A stretch of DNA of 64,000 nt from Klebsiella oxytoca (GTDB lineage Bacteria > Pseudomonadota > Gammaproteobacteria > Enterobacterales > Enterobacteriaceae): the NCBI RefSeq assembly GCF_009707385.1, contig NZ_CP046115.1:5084001-5148000 (forward strand). The letters run 5' to 3'. Below, piece by piece: positions 19,586-29,434 of this stretch. Under the pieces are notes generated by a model. It searched no databases and was not told the origin of the DNA. It worked only from the letters and a program-made list of their open reading frames with translations. The position numbers were made by a program, and so were the translations under genes. Every line of letters begins with the position of its first letter. Positions within the stretch are counted from its first letter, which is position 1.

Positions 19586-21628
19586 TTAACTCTTAATACC
19601 GTAATGCTCAAGCATCGCATCCAGCTGCGGCTCACGACCGCGGAAGCGTTTAAACAGGACCATTGGCTCTTCTGAACCGCCGCGGCTGAGAATGTTGTCG
19701 AGGAAAGACTGACCGGTTTCCCGATTGAAGATCCCTTCTTCTTCGAAGCGCGAGAAAGCATCCGCCGCCAGCACGTCAGCCCACAGGTAGCTGTAATATC
19801 CCGCCGCGTAGCCGCCGGCAAAAATGTGGCTGAAGGCGTGCGGGAAGCGGCCCCATGAAGGCCCGGGAATCAGCGCGACCTGCTGCTTAATTTCCGCCAG
19901 CGTTTCCAGAATCTTAGCCCCCTGCTGCGGGCTGAATTCCGCATGCAGACGGAAGTCGAACAGGCCGAACTCCAGCTGACGCAGAATAAACATCGCCGCC
20001 TGGTAGTTCTTCGCCGCCAGCATTTTCTCCAGCAGCTCCTGCGGCAGCGGCTCGCCGGTTTCATAGTGACCGGAGATAAACGCCAGCGCTTCCGGCTCCC
20101 AGCACCAGTTTTCCATAAACTGGCTCGGCAGCTCGACGGCATCCCATGGCACCCCGCTGATGCCGGAAACGCCGGCGGTATCGATGCGGGTCAGCATATG
20201 GTGCAGACCGTGACCGAACTCATGGAACAGCGTGATCACTTCATCATGAGTAAACAAGGCCGGTTTACCGCTGACAGGACGGTTAAAGTTGCAGGTCAGG
20301 TAGGCGACCGGCTTTTGCAACGAACCATCAAGCTTGCGCATCTGGCCGACGCAGTCATCCATCCATGCCCCGCCGCGTTTATGTTCGCGAGCGTAGAGGT
20401 CGAGGTAGAAGCTGCCGCGCAGCTCATTTTTATCATCGTAAAGCTCGAAGAAGCGAACTTCCGGATGCCAGACATCTACATCGGTACGCTCTTTAGCGGT
20501 AATGCCGTAAATGCGCTTAACCACCTCGAACAGGCCGTTAACGGCTTTGTTTTCCGGGAAATAGGGGCGCAGCTGTTCGTCGCTGATGCTGTAAAGATGC
20601 TGCTTCTGTTTTTCGCTGTACCAGGCGATATCCCAGGGCTGGAGTTCATCTACGCCGAATTCGGCTTTGGCGAACGCACGCAGCTGGGCCAGCTCTTTCT
20701 CACCCTGCGGACGGGCGCGTTTGGCCAGATCGGTCAGGAAGTCGAGCACCTGCTGCGGATTCTCGGCCATTTTGGTCGCCAGCGACTTATCGGCATAGCT
20801 GTCGAAGCCCAGCAGCTGCGCCAGCTCGTGACGCAGGGCGAGGATTTCCGCCATCACCGGGCCATTATCCCATTTACCGGCGTTCGGGCCCTGGTCAGAG
20901 GCGCGGGTGGAGTAGGCGCGATAGAGCTCTTCACGCAGCGCCTGGTTGTCGCAATAGGTCATCACCGGCAGATAGCTTGGGATATCCAGGGTGAGAAGGA
21001 ACCCCTCCTGCTCTTTGGCTTCAGCCTGTGCTTTCGCCGCGGCAAGCGCGCTTTCCGGCATCCCGGAGAGCTCAGATTCATCGGTGACCAGCTTCGTCCA
21101 GCCCATGGTGGCGTCGAGCACGTTGTTGCTGTACTGATTGCCCAGTTCGGAAAGGCGGGCAGCGATTTCGCCGTAGCGTTTCTGCTTCTCTTTTGCGAGG
21201 CCAATACCGGAGAGTTCAAAATCACGTAGCGCGTTATCCACCGCTTTTTTCTGCGCGGTATTCAGGGTGGCGTAATGGTCGCCGTCACGCAGGTCGCGGT
21301 ACGCTTTATACAGGCCTTCATGCTGCCCAACCCAGGTGCTGTACTCCGAGAGCAGCGGCAGGGTTTGCTCGTAGGCTTCGCGCAGTTCCGGGCTGTTCTT
21401 GACCGAATTCAGATGGCTGACCGGGGAAAAAATACGCCCCAGCACGTCGTCCACTTCCGCCAGCGGCTGGCAAAGATTTTCCCAGGTATACGGCGCCCCT
21501 TGCGCCACCGCGCTTTCTACCGCCTGCCGGCAATCATCCAGCGCTTTGGTGACCGCGGGGACCACGTGCTCGGGTTTGATTGCAGAAAATGGCGGCAATG
21601 AAAAAGGCGTCAGTAATGGATTGGTCAT
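19586..21628 (-). CDS. prlC: PrlC, oligopeptidase A
   Basis: Cytosolic zinc metallopeptidase (M3 family) that degrades short peptides, including cleaved signal peptides. The zinc motif HEFGH is present ([14 protein letters not shown], about residue 469), and the 680-residue length equals E. coli OpdA. It precedes rsmJ in an operon. In E. coli its upstream neighbour is rlmJ (divergent); here the upstream neighbour is the gntT end, which marks a rearrangement. Confidence 0.97.
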   Translation of the reverse strand: MTNPLLTPFSLPPFSAIKPEHVVPAVTKALDDCRQAVESAVAQGAPYTWENLCQPLAEVDDVLGRIFSPVSHLNSVKNSPELREAYEQTLPLLSEYSTWVGQHEGLYKAYRDLRDGDHYATLNTAQKKAVDNALRDFELSGIGLAKEKQKRYGEIAARLSELGNQYSNNVLDATMGWTKLVTDESELSGMPESALAAAKAQAEAKEQEGFLLTLDIPSYLPVMTYCDNQALREELYRAYSTRASDQGPNAGKWDNGPVMAEILALRHELAQLLGFDSYADKSLATKMAENPQQVLDFLTDLAKRARPQGEKELAQLRAFAKAEFGVDELQPWDIAWYSEKQKQHLYSISDEQLRPYFPENKAVNGLFEVVKRIYGITAKERTDVDVWHPEVRFFELYDDKNELRGSFYLDLYAREHKRGGAWMDDCVGQMRKLDGSLQKPVAYLTCNFNRPVSGKPALFTHDEVITLFHEFGHGLHHMLTRIDTAGVSGISGVPWDAVELPSQFMENWCWEPEALAFISGHYETGEPLPQELLEKMLAAKNYQAAMFILRQLEFGLFDFRLHAEFSPQQGAKILETLAEIKQQVALIPGPSWGRFPHAFSHIFAGGYAAGYYSYLWADVLAADAFSRFEEEGIFNRETGQSFLDNILSRGGSEEPMVLFKRFRGREPQLDAMLEHYGIKS

Positions 21629-21782
21629 TTACACAGTCCTGTTGAATAGGGTGAATGAAGCGCGCGTCCGGCGCTATAGCATGAGATCTAGAATGGGGGA
21701 TAGTCAGGGGAATTTCAATGTCAGGCGCCGCGCGGAGCCGGGTATTACTGCGATAAGTACGGCCGTTGAGGTTATAGCGCAT

Positions 21783-21815
21783 AAAAAAGCCGGGTTAGCA
21801 TCGTTGCTACCCGGC
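21783..21815 (-). terminator. gntT terminator
   Basis: On the minus strand an 11-bp stem (21805-21815 with 21789-21800, one bulge) and a four-base loop, followed by six Ts (21788-21783). It lies 23 bases after the gntT stop. Confidence 0.85.
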
Positions 21816-21837
21816 CCGTTTTTGACTGATGACCCGC

Positions 21838-23154
21838 TTACACCACCATCCCCAACAGCAGGCAGCCGATCAAACCGCACACTGAGATAATGGTTTCCAG
21901 CATCGACCACGACTTGATGGTCTCGCCGATGGTCAGGTTGAAGTACTCTTTAAACAGCCAGAAGCCAGGATCGTTCACGTGAGAGAAGATAACGCTACCG
22001 GAGCCCACGGCGATAACCATCAGTTCCGGGCTCACGCCGGTGGTGGCAATCAGCGGCGCGGCAATACCGCCAGCGGTGATAGCCGCAACGGTCGCGGAAC
22101 CCAGGGCGATACGCAGTACCGCGGCAATCGACCATGCCATAAACAGCGGAGACATGTTGGATTCATGCATGATAGAAGCAATGTATTTGTCCATGCCGCT
22201 ATCAACCAGCACCTGCTTGAAGGCGCCGCCGCCGCCGATGATCAACAGCATCATGGCGATAATTTTGATTGAGGAGGTCAGCGTATCGTTGATCTGCTCC
22301 ATTGAACGACCGCGGTTAAGACCGAAGGTGAACATCGCGATCAGTACCGCGATCAGCGTCGCCATCACCGGGTCGCCGAAGAATTCCGCTACAGGCAGGA
22401 AGGCGTGGCCTTTTGGCAGAACCATCTCAGCCACGGCGCGCATCGCCATCAGAATCACCGGCACCAGAGAGGTCCAGACGCTGACGCCAAAGCCCGGCAT
22501 CTCTTCTTCAGTGAACGTTTTCGGGTTATGCAGACCTTCCGGAATCGGCTTATCGATACCTTTCAGGAAACGCGCGTAAACCGGACCCGCGAGGATAACC
22601 GTCGGGATCGCCAGAATCGTACCGAACAGCAGGGTTTTACCCATGTCAGCATGGAAAATGGTGGCAATCGCCGTCGGGCCCGGGTGCGGAGGCAGGAAGC
22701 CGTGCGTCACGGAGAGCGCGGCCGCCATCGGTACGCCGATATAGAGCAGCGGAATACCGGCAGATGCAGCGATGGTAAAGACCAGCGGCAGCATCAGTAC
22801 GAAGCCTACTTCATAGAACAGCGCAAAGCCGACGGTAAAGCCGGTCAGCACAACCGCCCATTGAATATGCTTTTTACCAAATTTGGCAATCAGCGTGGTG
22901 GCGATACGCTGCGCACCGCCGCAATCTGCCAGCATTTTACCAAGCATAGCGCCGAAGCCCATGATCAGCGCGAGGCTGCCAAGGGTTCCCCCTACGCCGT
23001 TTTTGATGGATACGATAACTTTATCCAGAGGCATACCCTGCATGAGCCCGACGGCAAGTGCCACCAGAACCAGAGCGATGAACCCGTTCATCTTGAAACG
23101 GATCATCAGCAACAATAACAGGGCAACCCCGATAGCAACGATGACTAATGGCAT
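21838..23154 (-). CDS. gntT: GntT, high-affinity gluconate:proton symporter
   Basis: Inner-membrane permease of the GntP family, 438 residues, near-identical to E. coli GntT over its full length (MPLVIVAIGV start, GFLPPHPGPTAIATIF motif, FSHVNDPGFWLFKEYF motif). It imports gluconate for the Entner-Doudoroff and pentose pathways. The upstream region carries GntR-like palindromes. In E. coli the next gene is malQ; here it is prlC. Confidence 0.96.
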   Translation of the reverse strand: MPLVIVAIGVALLLLLMIRFKMNGFIALVLVALAVGLMQGMPLDKVIVSIKNGVGGTLGSLALIMGFGAMLGKMLADCGGAQRIATTLIAKFGKKHIQWAVVLTGFTVGFALFYEVGFVLMLPLVFTIAASAGIPLLYIGVPMAAALSVTHGFLPPHPGPTAIATIFHADMGKTLLFGTILAIPTVILAGPVYARFLKGIDKPIPEGLHNPKTFTEEEMPGFGVSVWTSLVPVILMAMRAVAEMVLPKGHAFLPVAEFFGDPVMATLIAVLIAMFTFGLNRGRSMEQINDTLTSSIKIIAMMLLIIGGGGAFKQVLVDSGMDKYIASIMHESNMSPLFMAWSIAAVLRIALGSATVAAITAGGIAAPLIATTGVSPELMVIAVGSGSVIFSHVNDPGFWLFKEYFNLTIGETIKSWSMLETIISVCGLIGCLLLGMVV

Positions 23155-23316
23155 GATTTACCTGGCCTTAATTTGTTATGGGTAACGTCATAGTTTGAAC
23201 ATTGACTTCATCCGTTCCGACAGGAACAAAAAATGTCTTACGCTGTAGAAGCTGGCTTTATCCTTACCCAGAGAAAGGATAGCTGGCTATTTTTTTATCT
23301 GTAGCGTCTGAAGTGA

Positions 23317-23332
23317 ATGATACGGGTAACAT
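23317..23332. promoter_or_regulatory. GntR-like operator, proximal
   Basis: Near-palindrome ATGATACGGGTAACAT, in line with known enterobacterial GntR sites. Confidence 0.55.
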
Positions 23333-23426
23333 ATGAAGTTTGAGAATCACCTGGGCGATGAAAATTTCAAATTTGAGACTTAAGTCATACTCTTTAGCTG
23401 GTTTTTACCGGATAGCCTGGCAGGGA

Positions 23427-23443
23427 ATGTTGCCCGGTAACAT
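23427..23443. promoter_or_regulatory. GntR-like operator, distal
   Basis: ATGTT-N7-AACAT with a CCCGG core, close to the nfuA hairpin; well placed for repression by DNA looping. Confidence 0.5.
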
Positions 23444-23454
23444 GAAGGGAGTTA

Positions 23455-23477
23455 CCCGGCAGAATAAATCTGCCGGG
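23455..23477 (-). terminator. Hairpin after nfuA
   Basis: A perfect 8-bp stem CCCGGCAG (23455-23462) / CTGCCGGG (23470-23477) with a 7-base AT loop, 10 bases after the nfuA stop on the minus strand. No T tract follows, so it is a hairpin of uncertain terminator strength. Confidence 0.55.
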
Positions 23478-23487
23478 CGGGAGGGAA

Positions 23488-24063
23488 TTAGTAGTAAGAG
23501 TGCTCACCGCGCTGGTGTTCAGTCAGGTCGCGTACGCCCTTCAATTCAGGGAACTCGCTGAGCATCTGCTTCTCAATCCCTTCTTTCAGGGTCACGTCGA
23601 CCATCGAGCAGCCGTTACAGCCGCCGCCGAATTGCAGAATCGCCAGACCATCATCGGTGATTTCCATCAACGTGACGCGCCCGCCGTGACCGGCCAGCTG
23701 CGGGTTAATCTGCGACTGTAGCAGGTACTCTACGCGCTCCATCAGCGGGGCATCGTCAGATACTTTGCGCATCTTGGCGTTTGGCGCCTTCAGCGTCAGC
23801 TGGGAACCGAGCTGGTCAGTAACAAAATCGATTTCAGCGTCTTCCAGATACGGCGCGCTAAGTTCATCGACATAAGCGGTGAGTTGCTCAAACTTCAGCG
23901 CAGTATCGGAATCTTCCACCGCATCCGGTGGGCAGTAGGAGACGCCGCACTCGGCGTTTGGGGTGCCGGGATTGATCACAAATACGCGAATTTGTGTCCC
24001 TTCTTCCTGATTTGCCAGCAGTTTGGCAAAGTGCGCTTGTGCAGCATCGGAAATACGGATCAT
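23488..24063 (-). CDS. nfuA: NfuA, Fe-S cluster carrier protein
   Basis: Carries and delivers [4Fe-4S] clusters to apoproteins during iron or oxidative stress. The N-terminal degenerate A-type scaffold domain (residues about 1-95) is followed by the Nfu domain with the cluster-binding CxxC in [13 protein letters not shown]. 191 residues, as in E. coli. It lies between gntX and gntT, all in one direction. Confidence 0.97.
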   Translation of the reverse strand: MIRISDAAQAHFAKLLANQEEGTQIRVFVINPGTPNAECGVSYCPPDAVEDSDTALKFEQLTAYVDELSAPYLEDAEIDFVTDQLGSQLTLKAPNAKMRKVSDDAPLMERVEYLLQSQINPQLAGHGGRVTLMEITDDGLAILQFGGGCNGCSMVDVTLKEGIEKQMLSEFPELKGVRDLTEHQRGEHSYY

Positions 24064-24121
24064 AGCGTTGGCCTAATAGTTGACTATTTTAGTTGGTTAT
24101 AATACGCCCATCGGCAGGGGT

Positions 24122-24796
24122 CTACAAGGTACGGCATATACACCATACCTGAACCGTCGCGGCGCCGTTTCGCAAAAGCAGGCGGGATATCTCGGCGACG
24201 GTGCTTCCGGTTGTGACGACATCATCCACAAGGGCGATATGGAGGCCCCGTAGCGACAATTCAAGCTGAAAGGCGTTTTTCAGGTTCTGTTTGCGCAAAC
24301 TGGCGCTGAGCTGATGCTGGGTAGCGGTGCGCCGTCTGCGGATCAGCGTATCGCTACGCCAGGCGCAGCCCAACCAACGGGATAGCGGGCGACACAGCAG
24401 GTCGCTCTGATTAAATCCTCTCCTCCACTGACGGCGCTGCCAGAGCGGCACGCTGATAATCCGGTCAGGACGAGGAAGATCGGGGCTCTGGCGTATGCGC
24501 AGCAGCAGCAGACGCGCCAGCGCCGGGGCCAGTTCGGGCCGCTTGTTGAATTTCAGCTGATGAATCAGGCCGCTCAGCGGCGAGCGATAGTCATTTACCG
24601 TCACCAGCCGCTGCCACGGCGGCGGTTTTTGCAGGCAACGTCCGCAGGGAAGCGAGACTGAGTGGGCCGGCAGGCCGCACTGCGGGCAGAGCGGTTCAGA
24701 AGCCAGCAGCGCCGACGTGCAACGCGAGCAAATCCCCCAGCGGGCGATGGCCAGCGGCATTTGGCATAGCCAGCATAAGCTGTGTGCTGTTAGCAT
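24122..24796 (-). CDS. gntX: GntX, ComF-family phosphoribosyltransferase-like protein
   Basis: ComF/GntX relative with an N-terminal zinc-ribbon-like cysteine cluster (CWLC, CSRC, CPQC, CGRC within the first 65 residues) and a C-terminal PRTase-type motif (ALVDDVVTTGSTVAE). In E. coli it is needed for full gluconate utilisation and is related to the ComF DNA-uptake proteins. I chose ATG 24796 (224 residues, MLTAHSLCWLC) because of a GAGGGG Shine-Dalgarno seven bases upstream; the frame is open further but lacks a good RBS. It is divergent from bioH, 37 bp away. Confidence 0.92.
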   Translation of the reverse strand: MLTAHSLCWLCQMPLAIARWGICSRCTSALLASEPLCPQCGLPAHSVSLPCGRCLQKPPPWQRLVTVNDYRSPLSGLIHQLKFNKRPELAPALARLLLLRIRQSPDLPRPDRIISVPLWQRRQWRRGFNQSDLLCRPLSRWLGCAWRSDTLIRRRRTATQHQLSASLRKQNLKNAFQLELSLRGLHIALVDDVVTTGSTVAEISRLLLRNGAATVQVWCICRTL

Positions 24797-24833
24797 ATTT
24801 CCCCTCATATTGGTGGAAAGAGAACAGTAACTG
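24797..24833. promoter_or_regulatory. gntX/bioH divergent spacer
   Basis: Only 37 bp separate divergent start codons, so the promoters must overlap one another or the 5' coding ends. Confidence 0.4.
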
Positions 24834-25616
24834 ATGAAAGAGATCTGGTGGCAGACCACAGGCGAAGGAAATTGTCATCTTGTGCTGCTGCACGGATGGG
24901 GGCTGAATGCGCAAGTGTGGGATTGCATCGCGCCGGAACTGGCCTCGCATTTTACGCTGCACCTCGTCGACCTCCCGGGTTATGGCCGCAGCAGTGGCTT
25001 TGGCGCTCTGTCGCTGGAGGAGATGACGCAGTTAGTGCTGGAGAAAGCGCCGGAGCGCGCTATCTGGCTTGGCTGGAGCCTGGGCGGTCTGGTCGCGAGC
25101 CAGGCGGCATTAACGCATCCTGAGCGCGTGCTGGCGCTGGCCACCGTTGCTTCTTCCCCCTGTTTTGCTGCTCACGACAGCTGGCCGGGAATCAAACCCG
25201 AGGTGCTGAGCGGATTCCAGCAGCAGCTGAGAGAGGATTTCCAACGCACCGTTGAGCGTTTTCTGGCGCTGCAAACCATGGGTACCGAGAGCGCGCGCCA
25301 GGATGCGAGAGCGCTAAAGAACACGGTACTGTCGTTACCGATGCCGTCGCCGGAAGTTTTAAACGGCGGGCTGGAGATCCTGAAAACCGCCGATTTACGC
25401 CAGCCGTTAACGGCCCTCGAGATGCCGTTTTTGCGCATGTACGGCCGCCTGGATGGCCTGGTGCCGCGTAAAATCATTCCGCTTCTCGACGCCCTGTGGC
25501 CCGATAGCGTATCGGTGGTGTTCGATAAAGCCGCCCATGCGCCGTTCATTTCTCATCCGCAGGCGTTTTGCGCTCCGCTGGTCGAGCTGCAGGGTCTGGT
25601 CAGTAAATATTTTTAG
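24834..25616 (+). CDS. bioH: BioH, pimeloyl-ACP methyl ester carboxylesterase
   Basis: Alpha/beta hydrolase that removes the methyl group from pimeloyl-ACP methyl ester, ending the BioC/BioH stage of biotin synthesis. The nucleophile Ser82 lies in GWSLGG; the Asp and His of the triad are in YGRLDGLVP and [11 protein letters not shown]. 260 residues, four more than E. coli. It is divergent from gntX, as in E. coli. Confidence 0.96.
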   Translation: MKEIWWQTTGEGNCHLVLLHGWGLNAQVWDCIAPELASHFTLHLVDLPGYGRSSGFGALSLEEMTQLVLEKAPERAIWLGWSLGGLVASQAALTHPERVLALATVASSPCFAAHDSWPGIKPEVLSGFQQQLREDFQRTVERFLALQTMGTESARQDARALKNTVLSLPMPSPEVLNGGLEILKTADLRQPLTALEMPFLRMYGRLDGLVPRKIIPLLDALWPDSVSVVFDKAAHAPFISHPQAFCAPLVELQGLVSKYF

Positions 25617-25650
25617 CGGAACGTGGTAAAAACGCAGGGTGCAGTAATAC

Positions 25651-25711
25651 TTAGGTTGTTGCGGTGGTTGACTATTTCACATTATCCCCGCGACCTAAAA
25701 AAACAACCTAA
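25651..25711 (+). promoter_or_regulatory. Perfect 10-bp inverted repeat before the BhsA-like gene
   Basis: TTAGGTTGTT (25651-25660) and AACAACCTAA (25702-25711) are exact reverse complements around 41 bp that include a TTGACT -35-like hexamer (25668-25673). An extra ACCTAA half-site precedes the right arm. The right arm ends 15 bases before the start codon, so the repeat could be a two-site operator or a leader-RNA stem that reaches close to the RBS. Confidence 0.5.
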
Positions 25712-25726
25712 TGGAGAGTAGAGGCT

Positions 25727-25996
25727 ATGAAACTTGTTACAGGAATTGTTGCATCTCTGGTTATTGGCTCCCTGTCCTTCGGCGCTTTTGCCGCCAAGGA
25801 AATTCAAAAAGATGAAGTAGATAAACTGAATCTGACCAAAATTGGTTCTATTACCACTTCAAGAACAACCTCTCCTATGGATGCAAAGCGCGATCTGTCG
25901 AAAAAAGCAGATGAGCTGGGCGGCACCTATTTTGTGGTGATTGCAGGCGAGAAGAACGAGAAAACGGTTCACGCTAACGCGGACGTCTACAAGTAA
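25727..25996 (+). CDS. BhsA/McbA-like DUF1471 periplasmic protein
   Basis: Small secreted protein of 89 residues: signal peptide (residues 1-22, cleavage after AFAA) and one DUF1471 (YdgH/BhsA/McbA-like) domain, typified by the ending THAD-like 'VHANADVYK' and the KADELGGTYFVV segment. Relatives in E. coli (bhsA, mcbA, yhcN) respond to stress, acid or biofilm conditions. E. coli has the transposase-like yhgA at this site, so the gene is variable between genera. Its exact role is unknown. Confidence 0.85.
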   Translation: MKLVTGIVASLVIGSLSFGAFAAKEIQKDEVDKLNLTKIGSITTSRTTSPMDAKRDLSKKADELGGTYFVVIAGEKNEKTVHANADVYK

Positions 25997-26003
25997 GCCA
26001 GAA

Positions 26004-26190
26004 AGCGGGTCTCAGGACCCGCTCGCAGCCCTGGGCCCAGAGGCGGCGCGTTGCGCCTGTCCGGTCTATCCACCCCAAAACCGTACAAATCGGTGTTCGA
26101 ATCTCCCGGGTCGAGGCGTAAACGCCCTACCCGGCTACCAGCCCCAAAACCTCACTGGCGTGTAGCCCGGCCGCAATCCGGGAAACCAGC
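26004..26190. repeat. Hairpin and REP-like elements between the DUF1471 gene and feoC
   Basis: An 8-bp stem (AGCGGGTC 26004-26011 / GACCCGCT 26016-26023) follows the DUF1471 stop and may end its transcript. It is followed by REP-type palindromes such as 'gtagcccggccgcaatccggg' halves near 26161-26185, between convergent genes. Confidence 0.7.
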
Positions 26191-26203
26191 CTTTACAGGC
26201 CCA

Positions 26204-26440
26204 TCAGCGCAGCGACCACCACTCTCGCAGACAGGCCTTGCCTTCGGGACAGCTTTTACAGCTGCCGGAGAGACAGCCTTCGGCATCTTCGGTAATTCTT
26301 ACCGCTTTACCCATCGCTTCCAGACGCCCAAGCATGGCATCGATTAGCGGCCGCGGCGTACCAAGACGGGCGCTTAGCTGCGACGCTTCCATCCTGCCCT
26401 GCAGGGCCAGCATATCGCGAACCTCAATTAACGACGCCAT
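26204..26440 (-). CDS. feoC: FeoC, accessory protein of ferrous iron transport
   Basis: Small winged-helix protein of 78 residues with four cysteines (56, 61, 64, 70) in the wing loop ([15 protein letters not shown]), reported in Klebsiella and E. coli to bind an Fe-S cluster and protect FeoB from FtsH. It is the last gene of feoABC, nine bases after feoB. Confidence 0.95.
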   Translation of the reverse strand: MASLIEVRDMLALQGRMEASQLSARLGTPRPLIDAMLGRLEAMGKAVRITEDAEGCLSGSCKSCPEGKACLREWWSLR

Positions 26441-26449
26441 TATCGCTCC

Positions 26450-28768
26450 CTAGTGACAATCACCGGTCGGGCTCTGGCAGCACGTCGACGGCGTTTTGCG
26501 CGTTGCCAGCAGCGAGATCTCCACCCGGCTACGCGCTCTGCGCAGCAGGCCAAAGACGACGATATTGAACAGCACCACCGCCAGAATGCACACCAGACTA
26601 TAGCGCGGATGTTGGCTAAAGCTGACGGTCTGGTAGTACAGCGTAGAGAGCGAGTAGGCGATATTCAGCCCCCACAGAACCGAGAACATCATCCAGCCCC
26701 GGCTCGACTCGCGGGCAATCGCTCCCATCACCGAGATGCACGGAATGTAGAGCAGAACGAAAATCAGGTAGCTGTACGCCGCAGCGGCGCTGCCGAACTT
26801 GCTGCCCATCACGCCCATCGCGCCGGTTTCCATTTCACCATCGCCTTTGCTGGCTTCGATTGGGTTAGCCAGGACGCTCAGGCTGAAGGTGTCTTTCAGG
26901 CTCTGCCAGGTCTCATCCACCGCGTCCAGCAGCTCAGCGCCCAGGCTAAACTCCTGCGGATTAAACTCTTCGTTCTGGATATCCTCGGCGGTGTAGAGCG
27001 TGTTCAGCGTCCCGACCACGACTTCCTTCGCCATCGCGCCGGTAAACAGGCCGACGGTCGCCTGCCAGTTATCCTCATGCACGCCAATCGGTTTAAACAC
27101 CGGAGTAATCACCCGGCTGACCGACGCCAGCGCCGAATCGTTGATGTTATCGACGATCTTACCGCTCAGCGAGAAGCTATTCAGCGCGCTGAGGAAGATG
27201 CTGACGATGACGATAACTTTACCCGCCCGCAGTACGAAGCCTTTCAGGCGCTGCCAGGTCTGGATGATCAGGCTCTTTACGTGCGGTACATGGTATACCG
27301 GCAGCTCCATCACGAACGGCGAAGCTTCGCCGCGCATAATGGTATGTTTCAGCATCAGGCCGGTCGCAATCGCCATGACGATCCCCAGCACATACAGCGA
27401 GAAGACCGCCAGCGCGCCGTTCTGGCCGAAAAAGGCGGCGGCGAAGACGGCAAAGATCGCCAGACGCGCGCCGCAGGACATAAACGGCGCCATCATAATG
27501 GTCATCAGGCGTTCGCGCGGCGCATCAAGAGTACGCGCGCCCATCACCGATGGAACGTTGCAGCCAAACCCCACGATGAGCGGCACGAAGGATTTACCCG
27601 GGAGACCCAGCGCCTGCATCAGGCGGTCCATCACAAACGCCGCTCGCGCCATATAGCCTGAGTCTTCAAGGAAAGAGAGAAACAGATACATCATGCCAAT
27701 CTGCGGCACCAGCGGCAGCACGGTGTTGATACCGCCGCCAATCCCCTGGGCAAGGAAAACCGTCAGCCAGTCCGGGAAGTGCAGGGTGTAGCCAATCCAC
27801 TGAATACCGTGAATAAAAATAGCGACGGAACCGGCATCAAAAATGGGCTGTAGCGCACCGCCGATATTAATCGCCAGTAAGAACATCAGATACATGACAA
27901 ACAGAAACACCGGCAGCCCGAGGAAGCGGTTGAGAATCACTTTATCCATCGCCGTGGTAAAGCGGCTGGGCTCGGCGGTCAGAGTATTGCTCACCGCATC
28001 GCAAATCGCGGCAATACTTTGGTAACGGGCATCGGCGATATGCAGCGCCGGGTCGTCCAGTTCTTCGCTCAGATGCGCCAGCGCCACGTCCAGTTTGTGG
28101 GCGGCGTCACCGGCATAGGCGCGGCTGTAAATATCGCCTTCGAGCATCTGCAACCCTAACCAACGACGCTGGCGCTGCGGAATGTCCGCAGCCATAAACT
28201 GCGCCAGCTTGTCCGCTTCTCGCAGCAGCGGCTGAGGGTAATGCACCAGTTCAATAGCCTGGTTCTGCTGATGGCGGTCGATCGCTATTTTTAAGGCTTC
28301 AATACCACGCCCGCGGGTAGAAACCAGCGGGATCACCGGGCATCCCAGGCGAGCTGACAGCGCGTCGACATCAATGCGGATTTTTTGTTTTTCCGCGATA
28401 TCAAGCATGTTCAGCGCGACCACGCAGGGTATGCCAAGCTCCAGCAGCTGCAGGGTCAGATAAAGGTTACGTTCAAGATTGGACGCATCAACGACGTTAA
28501 TCAGCATGTCGGCGTCGCCGCTGAGGATATAGTGGCAGGCAATCTGCTCATCCAGCGAAGTTTGCGAAGAGATAGTGGTCAGAGAATAAGTGCCCGGCAG
28601 ATCCACCAGCGTGACCTGATGATCGGTGGTGTTGAAACCACCCTCTTTACGCTCAACGGTCACCCCAGCCCAGTTACCCACGCGCTGGCGCGCACCGGTG
28701 AGCTGGTTAAATAGCGTGGTCTTACCGGAATTAGGATTACCAATTAAACCAAGGGTTAATTTTTTCAT
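26450..28768 (-). CDS. feoB: FeoB, ferrous iron transporter
   Basis: Inner-membrane Fe(II) importer with a cytosolic GTPase domain. G1 is GNPNSGKTT (residues 10-18), G3 DLPG, G4 NMLD. Two Gate regions follow (GFGCNVPSVMGAR and LYIPCISVMGA), giving the usual two pore cysteines, and the tail is Cys-rich (CCQSPTGDCH). I chose ATG 28768 (MKKLTLG, 772 residues) by analogy with E. coli; an in-frame ATG six bases upstream is the alternative. It follows feoA closely. Confidence 0.96.
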   Translation of the reverse strand: MKKLTLGLIGNPNSGKTTLFNQLTGARQRVGNWAGVTVERKEGGFNTTDHQVTLVDLPGTYSLTTISSQTSLDEQIACHYILSGDADMLINVVDASNLERNLYLTLQLLELGIPCVVALNMLDIAEKQKIRIDVDALSARLGCPVIPLVSTRGRGIEALKIAIDRHQQNQAIELVHYPQPLLREADKLAQFMAADIPQRQRRWLGLQMLEGDIYSRAYAGDAAHKLDVALAHLSEELDDPALHIADARYQSIAAICDAVSNTLTAEPSRFTTAMDKVILNRFLGLPVFLFVMYLMFLLAINIGGALQPIFDAGSVAIFIHGIQWIGYTLHFPDWLTVFLAQGIGGGINTVLPLVPQIGMMYLFLSFLEDSGYMARAAFVMDRLMQALGLPGKSFVPLIVGFGCNVPSVMGARTLDAPRERLMTIMMAPFMSCGARLAIFAVFAAAFFGQNGALAVFSLYVLGIVMAIATGLMLKHTIMRGEASPFVMELPVYHVPHVKSLIIQTWQRLKGFVLRAGKVIVIVSIFLSALNSFSLSGKIVDNINDSALASVSRVITPVFKPIGVHEDNWQATVGLFTGAMAKEVVVGTLNTLYTAEDIQNEEFNPQEFSLGAELLDAVDETWQSLKDTFSLSVLANPIEASKGDGEMETGAMGVMGSKFGSAAAAYSYLIFVLLYIPCISVMGAIARESSRGWMMFSVLWGLNIAYSLSTLYYQTVSFSQHPRYSLVCILAVVLFNIVVFGLLRRARSRVEISLLATRKTPSTCCQSPTGDCH

Positions 28769-28795
28769 ATTCATGCTCTTAGTACCGGTCAGGCA

Positions 28796-29149
<354 letters not shown>

Positions 29150-29208
29150 TTATCATCAATACATATAATGCGGTCGATTCTTTTTTTAAACAGGAAAGTG
29201 AGTATTTG

Positions 29209-29222
29209 TTGATATTGAGCAA
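29209..29222 (-). promoter_or_regulatory. FNR site of feoABC
   Basis: TTGAT-N4-AGCAA, one mismatch to the FNR consensus, upstream of feoA on the minus strand. Confidence 0.55.
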
Positions 29223-29404
29223 AATCTATTTTGTAACAGGCACAGAGACGCTCATTATTCTTAAAGCCGGAATGTTTAATTAAAGTTTCGTTAGTTAACG
29301 AAATGCAAATAATATTCTTATCGACGTAATTCGCGCTTATTAAGAGGTTATAAGAAAATACTCATGCTTGTTTTGCGCAATATGGCGATAAGCAAAGCAG
29401 AAAC

Positions 29405-29425
29405 GGCCCCTTAGAAAAAGGGGCC
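29405..29425 (-). terminator. Hairpin after yhgF
   Basis: A perfect 8-bp stem (29405-29412 with 29418-29425), five-base loop and a weak T-rich tail on the minus strand, 10 bases after the yhgF stop. Confidence 0.7.
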
Positions 29426-29434
29426 ACAATATCA

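Larger units (their letters stand above)
23155..23487. promoter_or_regulatory. gntT control region with GntR-like operators
   Basis: A 333-bp region between nfuA and gntT. Three sites resemble the GntR palindrome (ATGTTACC-GGTAACAT type): 23174-23188 (weak, just before the gntT start), 23317-23332 (ATGATACG/GGTAACAT) and 23427-23443 (ATGTTGCCCGGTAACAT). Gluconate would release GntR. The farthest site is about 270 bp from the gntT start codon and could allow looping. A hairpin follows nfuA at 23455-23477. Confidence 0.6.

Noticed and set aside
19943..21229. 428-codon frame opposite prlC
   Set aside because: It is the antisense shadow of a GC-rich conserved gene; no start signal or known domain.
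26453..27661. 402-codon frame opposite feoB
   Set aside because: Antisense shadow of feoB; composition is low-complexity Arg/His-rich.
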